DNA from: a virus
Strand: one strand, 5' to 3'
Length of the DNA stretch: 64,000 nucleotides
IMG/VR virus record: IMGVR_UViG_3300020186_000013
Coordinates: 144,146 to 208,145 of that record
The notes beneath the pieces are model-generated. The model was not told the origin of the DNA. It saw only the letters and a list, made by a program, of their open reading frames with translations, and did not search any database. Shown piece by piece: positions 23,233-31,341 of this stretch. A program made the position numbers and the translations under genes. Numbering within the stretch: the first letter of the stretch is position 1; each line of letters opens with the position of its first letter.

Positions 23233-23914
23233 CCGGCACCTCGACGGTCATGTCACGCATGTACTTCCGACTCTTGACCCCGGCATAGGGGTCCCACACA
23301 GAGCCGAAGTCGATCAAGGACAGCCGCTGCCCCGCCCAGGCGTGCATCTCATGGATCAGGAGCTTGGCGGGCATGCCTGCCGAGAACGACACCACGCTCC
23401 CCACGGGTAGCGACTCGGTCGCCGCCTTGACCTCACGCAGCAGGTGGTCGCGGGAGATGTAGCTGTTCTTCGGGGGGACGGTGATGAACTCCCGGTAGCC
23501 CAGGAACTTCTTCAGGCGGGAGAGGTGCGGAGGACCAACCATCACCAGGGGCACGGACCGCAGGGCTTCGAGCATCGGGCCGAACGTCCTCGCCTGGGAG
23601 GCGTTGTGGAACACGTCGGCGTCGATCCAGTCGAGCACGTTCAGGTAGTTCTGGTCGATCCAGGATTCGATGCGGCCGTCGAACACGCGGCGGGCAAGGC
23701 CCTGGAGGCCGAGCACATAGGGCGGCTTGGCCAGCAGGACGTTCTTCAGTTCGGCACCCATCTGCGGGAAGTACCGGTGGCCGTCGCAGTTCTGGCCACG
23801 GTCCCGGCCGAAGACGGAGTACCATTCTCCGTCGCCCCACCGGCTGAAGGTCACCGGCTGCCGTGCTACAACCTTCGCCACAAACTCTTCCAGCGGTCGT
23901 TCCTTGACCTGCAT
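23219..23914 (-). CDS. GT-D fold (DUF1792-like) glycosyltransferase
   Basis: 231 aa from ATG 23914, directly after the OPRT stop; a longer start at 23968 would overlap that gene. Residues about 22-33 (FSRWGDGEWYSVFG) match the 'RxGDGE' signature of GT-D/DUF1792 proteins such as the streptococcal enzyme that extends O-glycans on Ser-rich adhesins. VPLVMVGPPHLSRL and SVVSFSAGMPAKLLIHEM follow in the expected Rossmann-like order. It lies between OPRT and a GT-A gene. Confidence 0.75.
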   Translation of the reverse strand: MQVKERPLEEFVAKVVARQPVTFSRWGDGEWYSVFGRDRGQNCDGHRYFPQMGAELKNVLLAKPPYVLGLQGLARRVFDGRIESWIDQNYLNVLDWIDADVFHNASQARTFGPMLEALRSVPLVMVGPPHLSRLKKFLGYREFITVPPKNSYISRDHLLREVKAATESLPVGSVVSFSAGMPAKLLIHEMHAWAGQRLSLIDFGSVWDPYAGVKSRKYMRDMTVEVPDDVG

Positions 23915-23919
23915 GAGTA

Positions 23920-24621
23920 TCACCTGATGAGGGGCCACTGGGGGCTTGACGGCCTGAGCCGCATCCATTGCCCCATTTTACCCCACTCCGGCATCTGGTG
24001 CAGAGCAGGAGCCTGTCGCACCCGCGTGATCCGGGTCAGCGTCCGCACGATCAGGTGCGGATATGCGGCCTTGATGACGTCGATCCCGCCCTGCTCCCGG
24101 TCGAGGACCGCGATCACCGCCGACGGGAAGACACGCTCGCTCCGCTCCAGCTTCTGGAGGGCCTGGATCGTCGAGCCGCCCGTGGTGATCACGTCCTCCA
24201 GGAGGACGCAGGCGTTGGTCCGCTTGTTCTCCGTCTTGAACTCCACGCCCGAGTACGCCGACCCGCGAACGAGTGCGTCCTCGCCGTCCACCGAGCGAGC
24301 CGTGCCGTGAGCCTTGGCCTCCATGCGAACGATGAGGGCGGGCAGCAACTGCCCGTACTCCCACGCCACCTGTGACACGCCCGACGCCAAGGGCACCGCC
24401 CCGACGGCCACACCGGCGAAGCAGTCGATGTCGTGCACGCCCGCCAGGGCCTCGCGGCACGTCGCCACCATCAAAGCTCGACCGGCACACGGGTGCAGCA
24501 ACGCCGTCTTGACGTCGATGTACTCGGTCGACTTCAGGCCCGACGCCAGGGTGAAGTCGCCCGTCTTATAGGAGTAGTGCTTCAACAGGGCGTCGATGAG
24601 GGTGCGTTCGTCTTCCGTCAT
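23920..24621 (-). CDS. pyrE: Orotate phosphoribosyltransferase
   Basis: 233 aa from ATG 24621 (GGAG 6 nt upstream). Forms OMP from orotate and PRPP in UMP synthesis. FTLASGLKSTEYIDVK (23-38) is the substrate-binding segment, and ACVLLEDVITTGGST (137-151) is the PRPP-binding motif with the acidic pair E142/D143. Length is normal for PyrE. The C-terminal 35 residues are basic and extra. It is rare in phages and could feed pyrimidine pools for DNA or for UDP/CMP sugars used by the neighbouring glycan genes. Confidence 0.9.
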   Translation of the reverse strand: MTEDERTLIDALLKHYSYKTGDFTLASGLKSTEYIDVKTALLHPCAGRALMVATCREALAGVHDIDCFAGVAVGAVPLASGVSQVAWEYGQLLPALIVRMEAKAHGTARSVDGEDALVRGSAYSGVEFKTENKRTNACVLLEDVITTGGSTIQALQKLERSERVFPSAVIAVLDREQGGIDVIKAAYPHLIVRTLTRITRVRQAPALHQMPEWGKMGQWMRLRPSSPQWPLIR

Positions 24622-24650
24622 GGCGTCTCCACAGTGAGTAAGTGGGTGAT

Positions 24651-25043
24651 TCATTGCGGGATGGGGAGGTGGGCGTAGGCAAACCCCTTGACACCGGCCT
24701 CGGCCAGCACCCGCTGGGTCTGCTCGGTTTCCGCCCACTCCTTGGGTGGGTCGGAGACACCGGCGTCCACGTCCTGCCGCGTTATCACGTTCGCGGCCAG
24801 TTCGAGGCTACGCCGGAACCTGGCGACCAGCTCGTCAATGGTGCCGATCCACACGTCGTGTAGGACGTTGATCGTCTTCTCGCAGGCATCGGTGTCGGTG
24901 TCCTTCAGCGAGCAGAGCTTGACCTCCACCTTCCGACTGCACGACTGCGTAATCAGGATCTTGTCCTTCAGCGGGAACAGACTGGCACCGCCCCCCATGC
25001 AGAACCGGGTGGTGTCGATGTTTGGTTTCTTCGCGGGCTCCAC
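24651..25043 (-). CDS. Hypothetical protein
   Basis: 130 aa, GTG start at 25043 with AGGAG 6 nt upstream. Not recognised. The N-terminal region has Cys and Lys residues (RFCMGGGASLFPLKDKILIT, CSRKVEVKLC). The middle is helical (VWIGTIDELVARFRRSLELA). It ends 29 nt before the OPRT start. Confidence 0.6.
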   Translation of the reverse strand: MEPAKKPNIDTTRFCMGGGASLFPLKDKILITQSCSRKVEVKLCSLKDTDTDACEKTINVLHDVWIGTIDELVARFRRSLELAANVITRQDVDAGVSDPPKEWAETEQTQRVLAEAGVKGFAYAHLPIPQ

Positions 25044-25051
25044 GGGAACTC

Positions 25052-25282
25052 CTACTCGGCTCGGGTAATGATGACGTCGCAGTCGTCGGCCTCGATCAAG
25101 ACGTCATTCACGGGGATAAGAAGTCCGAGGTGGGCTTGCACGCCGAAGGCCGTCGCCTCGAACTTCACGGACTGGATCGGATGGGCGATGGGGACGCCGT
25201 TGAGTTCGATCGTCGCCTTGCCGTCCTTGATGACGAGCTTGAACGAGTCTGCCACGGCGTCTCTCCAGGGGGTGTCAGTCAT
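25052..25282 (-). CDS. Small hypothetical beta-rich protein
   Basis: 76 aa from ATG 25282, overlapping the groES stop by a few bases. Alternating polar/hydrophobic strands (SFKLVIKDGKATIELNGVPI, then SVKFEATAFGVQAHLGLLIP). No family recognised. Coupled translation with GroES is likely. Confidence 0.6.
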   Translation of the reverse strand: MTDTPWRDAVADSFKLVIKDGKATIELNGVPIAHPIQSVKFEATAFGVQAHLGLLIPVNDVLIEADDCDVIITRAE

Positions 25283-25652
25283 TGCTGCGTTCAACGTAGA
25301 CGGCGAGGATGTCGTCCTCGCGGACGATGATGGTGTTCTCGCAGCCGGGGACTTCCACGCCCGCGTACCGGGTGTACAGGACGTGCTGGCCGGTCTTCAC
25401 CGCGATCGGCTTGACCGTCCCATCGGCCAGCGTGCGGCCGGGGCCAATCACGAGGACAGTGCCCATCGACGGCTTGTCCCGAGCCCGATCCGGCAGCAGG
25501 ATGCCGCCGGGCGTCTTCGTGACGGCCTCATCGGTCAGGATAACCACGCGATCGTCCAGCGGGTCCACGAACGGTTCCTTCTTCTTGACCGGAGAGTCGG
25601 CCGTCTTGGGCGTCTTTTCCAACTCGTGTTTAAGATCGAACGTCTTGGCCAT
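25275..25652 (-). CDS. groES: GroES/Cpn10 co-chaperonin-like protein
   Basis: 125 aa. Residues about 31-122 match Cpn10: PLDDRVVILTDEAVTKTPGG, then ILLPDRARDKPSMGTVLVIG (mobile-loop region with GGILLP) and YTRYAGVEVP, REDDILAVYV. A 30-residue Lys-rich N-terminal extension is unusual. Phage GroES substitutes (T4 gp31) adapt host GroEL to fold the capsid protein; no GroEL is seen in this window, so it probably works with the host's. The leader (25653-25753) holds an 8-bp hairpin. Confidence 0.9.
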   Translation of the reverse strand: MAKTFDLKHELEKTPKTADSPVKKKEPFVDPLDDRVVILTDEAVTKTPGGILLPDRARDKPSMGTVLVIGPGRTLADGTVKPIAVKTGQHVLYTRYAGVEVPGCENTIIVREDDILAVYVERSND

Positions 25653-25694
25653 GTTGCACCCGAGGTTGGTTGGTGCGTCCCTGCGAAACGAAGT

Positions 25695-25732
25695 CGGCTA
25701 CCGTGCCTTCCAGTGTCGGAGCATGGTAGCCG
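25695..25732 (-). other. Hairpin in groES leader
   Basis: CGGCTACC pairs with GGTAGCCG across 22 nt, with inner TGC/GCA and TCC/GGA pairs. It lies between the 25754-26353 stop and groES; a terminator without a T-run, or a leader element. Confidence 0.4.
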
Positions 25733-25753
25733 GTGATATTCATAACGGCCAGA

Positions 25754-26353
25754 TCACTTGTCCTTCATGTCCATGGTCAGCTCGATCTCCTTCTCAACCG
25801 TCATCTTCTCTTGGAGCTTTGCCTGCTCCTCCCTCATCAGCTTGCGTTCGACCTCGTAGTCGAGCGGCTCCATCGTCGCGACGGCCGCGTTGCGTGCGTC
25901 CCAGCCCCTCTTCATCCCCCGGTACTCGGTGTTAAGTGCCTCCCAGTTCTTTCGGAGAGCGTCAAGGTCCGCCGATGTGCCCGTGAACAACTGGGGCGGC
26001 GTCACGATCAAGGTCAGCATCCGGTTGGTCTCTTCGACCAGCGGGACGAGGTCGTCCGGCGTCTCCAGCCACTTCTTGTGGTCCGCGACGAACACGGCCA
26101 GCATCTCGGTGTTCTTGTTCACCGCAGCCACCAACTCGTCTTCTTCCTCGTCCTCGACAGCCGGAGGCGTTTCCACGACCGGCCAGCCCCAGAACAAGGC
26201 CGTCACGCTGTCGGTCAGCAGCCGCAGCAGGCTGTGGACGAAGATGCACCCGAGGATCGTGAGCACGAAGCCCGCGACGATGACGATGCAACTGAACAAC
26301 ATCTGCGTCGAGGCGTTCCACTTGGAGAACGCCTCCATCCATTGGTCCTGCAT
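25754..26353 (-). CDS. Membrane protein with coiled-coil tail
   Basis: 199 aa from ATG 26353 (GGAG 6 nt upstream). Residues about 18-47 form one long hydrophobic segment (MLFSCIVIVAGFVLTILGCI). An acidic linker follows (VEDEEEDELVAAV), then a long charged helix (KLMREEQAKLQEKMTVEKEI) suited to coiled-coil formation. It is likely an inner-membrane protein with a cytoplasmic coiled coil. Function unknown. Confidence 0.65.
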   Translation of the reverse strand: MQDQWMEAFSKWNASTQMLFSCIVIVAGFVLTILGCIFVHSLLRLLTDSVTALFWGWPVVETPPAVEDEEEDELVAAVNKNTEMLAVFVADHKKWLETPDDLVPLVEETNRMLTLIVTPPQLFTGTSADLDALRKNWEALNTEYRGMKRGWDARNAAVATMEPLDYEVERKLMREEQAKLQEKMTVEKEIELTMDMKDK

Positions 26354-26418
26354 TACGCTCTCCGGGGGTTCAAAGGCGGTCCACAATCTTGACGGGTTTG
26401 TCGGTGTCGACGGCACGG

Positions 26419-26904
26419 TCAAAACATCACGCGGTAGCGGGGACCACGGAGGATGTAGAGGTTCTGGGGCAACGTCGCGAACGGCATGCTGATGCTGACG
26501 ACGTCGATCGTGTATCGCTTCTGCAACCACCACTGGAACCCGCGACGGAGGATCTCGTGGGCGACGGTACGCTTGGCCCGGTCCAGAGCCGACTCCCTGG
26601 CCACGAAGGAGCCGCCCGTCATCTGCGTGCGAATCGCGTCCCTGAACGTCTCCCGCAGCAAGTCCTTGTCGCCCACCAGCCGCAGGGCCGCAGCTACCTT
26701 CGGCTCTTCCCACTCGTCGAACCGGTCGGCAAGCACCATCGCCGAGAACTCCAGCTTGCCGTCCCACAGCTTAGCCAGCTCCTCGCCCACCCACGGGTCG
26801 TCGGCCCACATCGGGGCAATCGGCTGGTCGAGTACGTACCCCGCGAGAGCTGCATCAAGTGTGCGTTGCACGGCCGCGACCGTAGTCTCCACTTCGGTGC
26901 TCAT
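26419..26904 (-). CDS. Hypothetical protein
   Basis: 161 aa from ATG 26904 (GGAG upstream, overlapping the HNH stop). Not recognised. Mostly helical with Trp-rich patches (PIAPMWADDPWVGEELAKLW, FDEWEEPKVAAALRLVGDKD). The second half resembles a folded alpha/beta domain (AKRTVAHEILRRGFQWWLQK). Coupled to the HNH gene. Confidence 0.65.
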   Translation of the reverse strand: MSTEVETTVAAVQRTLDAALAGYVLDQPIAPMWADDPWVGEELAKLWDGKLEFSAMVLADRFDEWEEPKVAAALRLVGDKDLLRETFRDAIRTQMTGGSFVARESALDRAKRTVAHEILRRGFQWWLQKRYTIDVVSISMPFATLPQNLYILRGPRYRVMF

Positions 26905-26906
26905 GG

Positions 26907-27269
26907 TCACTCCGGCTTCTTCGTGGGGTGGGGGTACGTCCGGGCGTGGATCTTGTCGGCCCAGTCGGCCGCATCCTTGCGGACATCGGGGTTGCGAGAC
27001 TTCCAGTCGCCTAGGTGCCCAATCCACAGGTGGTGAGTCGGGCACAGGGTGACGAAGTTGTCGCGTTCGAGTTCCTTGCTCGGGTCCCAGCTGACGGGCA
27101 TGACGTGGTGAACTTCGACGTTCTCGCGGTTGCCGCAGGCGGCACACCTCGGGTTGTCCTTCAACCAAGCCGCCCGGTACGACGGCCACTTGCCCGACCG
27201 GGCGACCAGCAACTCGATCTGGGGCCGCGTTGGTCCCAGGCCGACGACACGCAAGAGAAGTCCGATCAT
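26907..27269 (-). CDS. HNH endonuclease
   Basis: 120 aa. The core is C42-x2-C45 (CAACGNRENVEVHHVMPVS) with the catalytic HH at 54-55, then N71 and C76-x2-HH (NFVTLCPTHH), a complete zinc-stabilised HNH domain. Free-standing HNH nucleases in phages act as homing enzymes or, next to terminase, in DNA packaging. No terminase is seen nearby, so homing is more likely. Start ATG 27269. Confidence 0.9.
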   Translation of the reverse strand: MIGLLLRVVGLGPTRPQIELLVARSGKWPSYRAAWLKDNPRCAACGNRENVEVHHVMPVSWDPSKELERDNFVTLCPTHHLWIGHLGDWKSRNPDVRKDAADWADKIHARTYPHPTKKPE

Positions 27270-27295
27270 GGTAACCTTCCGTGGTTATCGCCCAC

Positions 27296-27667
27296 TCACC
27301 GCACGAAGATGTGCATGTAGCGGCGTCCGTCCCGTCCCAAGGCCCAGGCCGCTCCCGCAAAGCGGTAGCGGTCGTAGGTACAGCAGGCACCCCAGCCGAG
27401 GTGCGGTGGCCATGCGGCACAACCAGCGGCGGACGCCGATGTGCTGACAGGCAAGGCCGTGAAATCGTTGGCGGTGTGGCCCTGGATCAGTCGGGCGGCT
27501 CGGAAGTCGGCGATGTTCTTGGCCCCCGCCGTCAGGTTGGGGTCCTCGATAAACGGCGGGAGGCCACGTGCGGCCCGTGCGGCGTTGACCTCTGCAAGGG
27601 CGTCGTCGGCGGCGAGGCTGATCGACGCGGTCACCACGCACACGATGAGGGTAGCGATCCAACGCAT
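27296..27667 (-). CDS. Secreted CAP/SCP-like protein
   Basis: 123 aa from ATG 27667 (AGGAG 7 nt upstream). Residues 1-19 are a signal peptide (MRWIATLIVCVVTASISLAA). ALAEVNAARAARGLPPF, then LTAGAKNIADFRAARLIQGH, matches the first half of CAP/SCP domains. The second half is shortened and Cys-containing. It is probably exported. A second, fuller CAP protein is at 35957-36529. CAP proteins are common in planctomycetes; a phage role is unclear. Confidence 0.6.
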   Translation of the reverse strand: MRWIATLIVCVVTASISLAADDALAEVNAARAARGLPPFIEDPNLTAGAKNIADFRAARLIQGHTANDFTALPVSTSASAAGCAAWPPHLGWGACCTYDRYRFAGAAWALGRDGRRYMHIFVR

Positions 27668-27680
27668 TCTTCGTCTCCTG

Positions 27681-28853
27681 TCACTCGGGAACAGGTGGCC
27701 TCGGCCGAGGGAACACGTCGTTCTTCTCATGCGGCATCGGGGCCACCTCCACTTGCCTGAACTCAGCCTTCTTACCGGGGATGAGTCCACGCTTAATGGC
27801 TTCTTCCTCGCTGATCCGTTCGAGGCCACGCTTCTTCAGCTCCTCGTCGGACAGCTTCTCCAGCTCCTTCGGGTCGAGGGAGTTGGCGAGCGGCATCCGC
27901 ATTGCCTTCAGCATCCACTCCGCTTCACTCACCTTCTTGGTAGTGCCGTCGAGCAAGAATAGCAAGAACTGCCCGTCCCGCAAGGGCACGGCCAACCTCA
28001 CCTGGTGGAGGTCCTGGGCCTTGTATACCACACCGCCGTCAGACGCCCGACGGATACATATCGGCTCGCCCGTGGGATCGAAGCCCGAAGCGTTCATGAA
28101 CACGACCAGGGGGAAGTCGGTGTCCTTAATCAGGGCCTTGTACGGGGCAAGACGATCGGGCTGCTGAGCGTTGTCCTCGGCCGTGATGTAGGCGGCGGCG
28201 AGACCGTCGGCCGGGACCTCGGTGCCGTTGACGTAGGTGTACCGCACCAGGCCGTGCCGCTGGTCGAAGTCGACCGTGATCTTAGGCTCCTCCTCGAATG
28301 GCTGCACCTTCCAGGTGGCCATCGACGTCTGGCCGGAGATCTTGTCGTACAGCGGGGAGCCGAGACGTTTGTCCCGGAAGAAGAACGCCAGCAGGATAAT
28401 GACGGGCACGGACAACAACCACCGCAGCCAACGCGGCCACTTCTTGGGCTCGGGCAGGCCGAGTTCCTTGACCACTTCCTTCGCGGCCCCCGCGACCTCT
28501 TCGGGAGTCTTGGGGTTGTAATAGTTGGGCTTCTTCTTGTCGTCAGGCACGTCCGTGTCCTCCTCAAAGCTGGTTTCTACATCCCTGTACCGGCTCGCAA
28601 GCACCGAGACCACGCGGTCCGACCGGCCGAGGGCGATCACGACATCGTTGTACCCGAGAGCCCCCTGCACGGTCCCGATCTGGGCGTGGATCAGGTCCAG
28701 TTCAGCGTCCGACGGCGGCGGGTCGAGGAACGTCAACGCTGGACCGATCGACGGCCAGTCCTCGCGGCCCAACTCGAAAATGTCATACGGCAGACCGTTG
28801 ACGACTACCGAATAGCAGGTGATGACGATACGCCCGGCGATGCTGTCGTGCAT
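27681..28853 (-). CDS. Hypothetical protein with central transmembrane segment
   Basis: 390 aa. ATG 28853 has AGGAG upstream, although it overlaps the dehydrogenase gene by 49 nt. The first 140 residues are soluble. A single membrane segment lies near residue 150 (WLRWLLSVPVIILLAFFFRD). The C-terminal half is soluble and charged, with a helical repeat-like region (KELEKLSDEELKKRGLERIS, EEEAIKRGLIPGK). Not recognised. Confidence 0.65.
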   Translation of the reverse strand: MHDSIAGRIVITCYSVVVNGLPYDIFELGREDWPSIGPALTFLDPPPSDAELDLIHAQIGTVQGALGYNDVVIALGRSDRVVSVLASRYRDVETSFEEDTDVPDDKKKPNYYNPKTPEEVAGAAKEVVKELGLPEPKKWPRWLRWLLSVPVIILLAFFFRDKRLGSPLYDKISGQTSMATWKVQPFEEEPKITVDFDQRHGLVRYTYVNGTEVPADGLAAAYITAEDNAQQPDRLAPYKALIKDTDFPLVVFMNASGFDPTGEPICIRRASDGGVVYKAQDLHQVRLAVPLRDGQFLLFLLDGTTKKVSEAEWMLKAMRMPLANSLDPKELEKLSDEELKKRGLERISEEEAIKRGLIPGKKAEFRQVEVAPMPHEKNDVFPRPRPPVPE

Positions 28854-29743
28854 TCGGCTAACTCCTTGCCGAGGGTCTCGCGAACTTCAATGTTCTTGGC
28901 CCACGCCGCCAGCAGGATGCGGGGATCGACCCCGAGCTTCCTCGCCTCGTGGATCAGGCTGTTGATGTCCTTGGGCAGACACGCACCGCCGAAGCCGAGT
29001 TCGCCGTCGTGGCCCGGCACGTCCCAGTGGGTGTCGCCCATCCGACTGTCAAGACACGCCACACTGATCGTCCGGGCGTAGTTGATCTGCGTCGCATCAC
29101 AGATCTGGCGGATCTCGTTGGCGAAGGCGACCTTGGTAGCGAAGAAGGCGTTGGTCGCCATCTTCACCATCTCCATGACCTTGGCCTCGTCGACGCAGAT
29201 GGCGGCAAACGGGAACGCCTTGGAGTAGATGGTCTTGGCCGTCCTCATTCCCTCATCGAGCATGCCGCCCAGAAGAACGTGCTTCTGGTCGAGGAACTCC
29301 TTGACAGCAGTCTTGGCCGAGGAAAACTCAGGGTTGAACACCACGTCCAAGTTGCGGTACTTGGCGTTCAGGGCGTCCGTCGTGCCCGGCGGCACGGTCG
29401 ACTTCAGGAGAACAGTGCGTCGTGCGGTCGGCAGGCTGTGGGCGTTCAACTGGGCACAGACCTTGTGCACGATCGACGTGTCACAGCTGCCGTCCGGGTT
29501 CATGGACGTCGGGACGCACACGAAGACCGGGCCGTGCCGCAGAACGGCCATCATGTCCCCGACCGACGGGAACTCAGACTTCGTGGGGTCGGTGTCGTAC
29601 CGATACAGGCGGTAGTGGCCGTAAAACCCCGCCGCCACCGCGTACCCAATGATGCCGTACCCAACGATACCGAGCATGGTGTGCCGCCGCTGAATCTCAT
29701 AAGTCGCGGAGAAGTCCTTCGTCCAGCCGGGGAAACTGTCCAC
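28805..29743 (-). CDS. UDP-glucose/GDP-mannose dehydrogenase-like protein, truncated
   Basis: 312 aa (GTG 29743 with AGGAG 6 nt upstream). NAD-binding GIVGYGIIGYAVA (about 25-37), VPTSMNPDGSCD, LLKSTVPPGTTD and NPEF follow family order. The catalytic Cys is C255 in GFGGACLPKD. The family is usually 390-450 aa; the C-terminal UDP-binding domain is missing. Such enzymes oxidise UDP-glucose to UDP-glucuronate or GDP-mannose similarly. With that domain absent it may be altered or dependent on another subunit. It fits the surrounding glycan genes. Confidence 0.8.
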   Translation of the reverse strand: MDSFPGWTKDFSATYEIQRRHTMLGIVGYGIIGYAVAAGFYGHYRLYRYDTDPTKSEFPSVGDMMAVLRHGPVFVCVPTSMNPDGSCDTSIVHKVCAQLNAHSLPTARRTVLLKSTVPPGTTDALNAKYRNLDVVFNPEFSSAKTAVKEFLDQKHVLLGGMLDEGMRTAKTIYSKAFPFAAICVDEAKVMEMVKMATNAFFATKVAFANEIRQICDATQINYARTISVACLDSRMGDTHWDVPGHDGELGFGGACLPKDINSLIHEARKLGVDPRILLAAWAKNIEVRETLGKELAECTTASPGVSSSPAIR

Positions 29744-29752
29744 GATGATCTC

Positions 29753-30157
29753 CTAGCTATCCGCCCGCAAGACGTTGAGGGCGTCTTCAATGTGAAACGC
29801 CGCCTGTTTCGACTTGGCGTCGGTCTGCTCCCGCGACCGTGTACGGTCGAGCAGGATGGCTAACAGGGCCTCGTCGGTGAGGCCGTGGGTGCCCTCAGAC
29901 CGGAACTCCAGCACCGTCTGGGACAGCGATTCATCCGAGCTCAAGTGGGACGGCTGGGCACACGGCTTGGGTGGGGTGTCAGGGCCGCTTGGCGGGGCGT
30001 CCGGGTTGCCCGGCTTGTCGTCGGTGCTGAGCCTGGGCACCGACACGCGATACGTGCCAGGCTGTAACGCCTCGACCGTGACGTGCTCGTTGTCACCGCG
30101 ACCAACGCGGTGAGTAGTGATCTCGCGGGCGAGCCAGCAGGCTTCGGGAGCGACCAT
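29753..30157 (-). CDS. Hypothetical protein
   Basis: 134 aa, ATG 30157 with GGAGG upstream. The N-terminus has short strands (HVTVEALQPGTYRVSVPR), then a Pro/Asp-rich linker, then a helical C-terminus (LTDEALLAILLDRTRSREQT). Not recognised. Confidence 0.6.
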   Translation of the reverse strand: MVAPEACWLAREITTHRVGRGDNEHVTVEALQPGTYRVSVPRLSTDDKPGNPDAPPSGPDTPPKPCAQPSHLSSDESLSQTVLEFRSEGTHGLTDEALLAILLDRTRSREQTDAKSKQAAFHIEDALNVLRADS

Positions 30158-30208
30158 GTTGTTCCTCCAGGGGTGACAGGTGGGCAGAGAAAAGGATACT
30201 CAACCCGG

Positions 30209-31012
30209 TCACGAACCGCCAGCCGGACGCTGCTGCGGCTGTCCCGGCTCTCCAGGGGCGTGGCAGTGGACAACGTCACCGGGCTTGAACAATTGCCAGA
30301 CGTAGCAGGGCCGCAGGCTGCCCACAAGGTACTGCTTGTACCAATCCCGCCAATGGATGCAATCGCCCTCGTGACCGGGGTACTGCAACATCGCCTCTCC
30401 CCCATTCTTCACCTTACGCTCGAACTGGGCATAGCTGCGGAGCGGGTAGTGGTGCATCTCCAATGCCGGACTCGTGACGACGTCGCCGGTAAGCCCCTCG
30501 ACGGCGTGCAACCCCTGGGCCACGTGGACGAACATCGACGGCCGGTGGATCACACGCGGGTGGTTGTCCTGGAGCACGCAGAACGGGAAGTCCTTCGGGT
30601 CGAACGGACCAACTCGGTCGGGCTCACCCTGCACGGGCTTGTGAATCCACGTCCGACCCCGGTCGAGGAAGACCGTAGACACGTTCGCGGGCACGGTCTC
30701 CAGGTAGGAGAGGTGCCCCCAGAACTCGTCGGCGTCCAGGTGCATGACCCAGTCGGGCTTGTACCTCTGGGCGATGTACTTCGCCAGCCCCGTGATCCAC
30801 TTCGACTGCTCGTAGGTGTGGTTGGGTTGATCGAACACGTCGAGGACATGGGGCCACTTCCACTGCAACTCGTCGAGCAACTCCCTGGTCCCGTCCGTGC
30901 TGCCGTTGTCCATGATGACGAAGCCGTCCACCCCGCGTTCGTGGTGGTGGCGGATATTGGCCTCGACGATCTCGACCTCGTCCCGGACGAGGAGGGTGGC
31001 GACGATCTTCAT
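30209..31012 (-). CDS. Family 2/92-like glycosyltransferase
   Basis: 267 aa from ATG 31012 (ATGA overlap with the previous gene). KIVATLLVRDEVEIVEANIR, then VDGFVIMDNGSTDGTRELL, is the 'aRNExxylxEWixyhlxxGvdxfyiydnxSxD' pattern; the metal site is MHLDADEFW near residue 105. It should transfer a sugar from a nucleotide donor. The Trp/His-rich C-terminus (HWRDWYKQYLVGSLRPCYVW) may contact the acceptor. Confidence 0.75.
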   Translation of the reverse strand: MKIVATLLVRDEVEIVEANIRHHHERGVDGFVIMDNGSTDGTRELLDELQWKWPHVLDVFDQPNHTYEQSKWITGLAKYIAQRYKPDWVMHLDADEFWGHLSYLETVPANVSTVFLDRGRTWIHKPVQGEPDRVGPFDPKDFPFCVLQDNHPRVIHRPSMFVHVAQGLHAVEGLTGDVVTSPALEMHHYPLRSYAQFERKVKNGGEAMLQYPGHEGDCIHWRDWYKQYLVGSLRPCYVWQLFKPGDVVHCHAPGEPGQPQQRPAGGS

Positions 31013-31341
31013 TGGTTCAGCTTGCCTTCTGGGCCGGGAGGCTTGTTGCAGTTTTCGAGTGCCGCCTTCAAAAAGTCGGCCGACGTCTTCTCGTTGTCGA
31101 CGATGCGGAACTGCTTCTTCACCTCGCAGAAGAACGCTTCGGCACTGGCCGTGTCGGACGCACCCAGGTGCATCCACTTCGCCTGCCACACCTTCCAGTC
31201 CAGAAAGAACGTGTGGATGAGAGCATGGGCCTCGAATGACGCCAATGTGAACTGCTGGTCGTGGTCGGCGTGCTTCGCCTTCGGGGGCATGTCCTTACCG
31301 GCGACCGGCGGGTACAAAGCGTACGGGTTCGTCGAACTCAC
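31009..31341 (-). CDS. Hypothetical protein
   Basis: 110 aa, GTG 31341 with AAGGAG 6 nt upstream. Trp/Phe-rich middle (IHTFFLDWKVWQAKWMHLGA), otherwise soluble. Not recognised. Sandwiched between two glycosyltransferase genes with overlapping ends. Confidence 0.6.
   Translation of the reverse strand: MSSTNPYALYPPVAGKDMPPKAKHADHDQQFTLASFEAHALIHTFFLDWKVWQAKWMHLGASDTASAEAFFCEVKKQFRIVDNEKTSADFLKAALENCNKPPGPEGKLNQ

Noticed and set aside
25630-25743. 37-aa frame across the groES leader
   Set aside because: No ribosome site, overlaps groES out of frame, and the DNA is better explained as a hairpin leader.
26907-27269. HNH nuclease as part of a terminase module
   Set aside because: No terminase or capsid gene is adjacent; neighbours are unknown and CAP-like genes.
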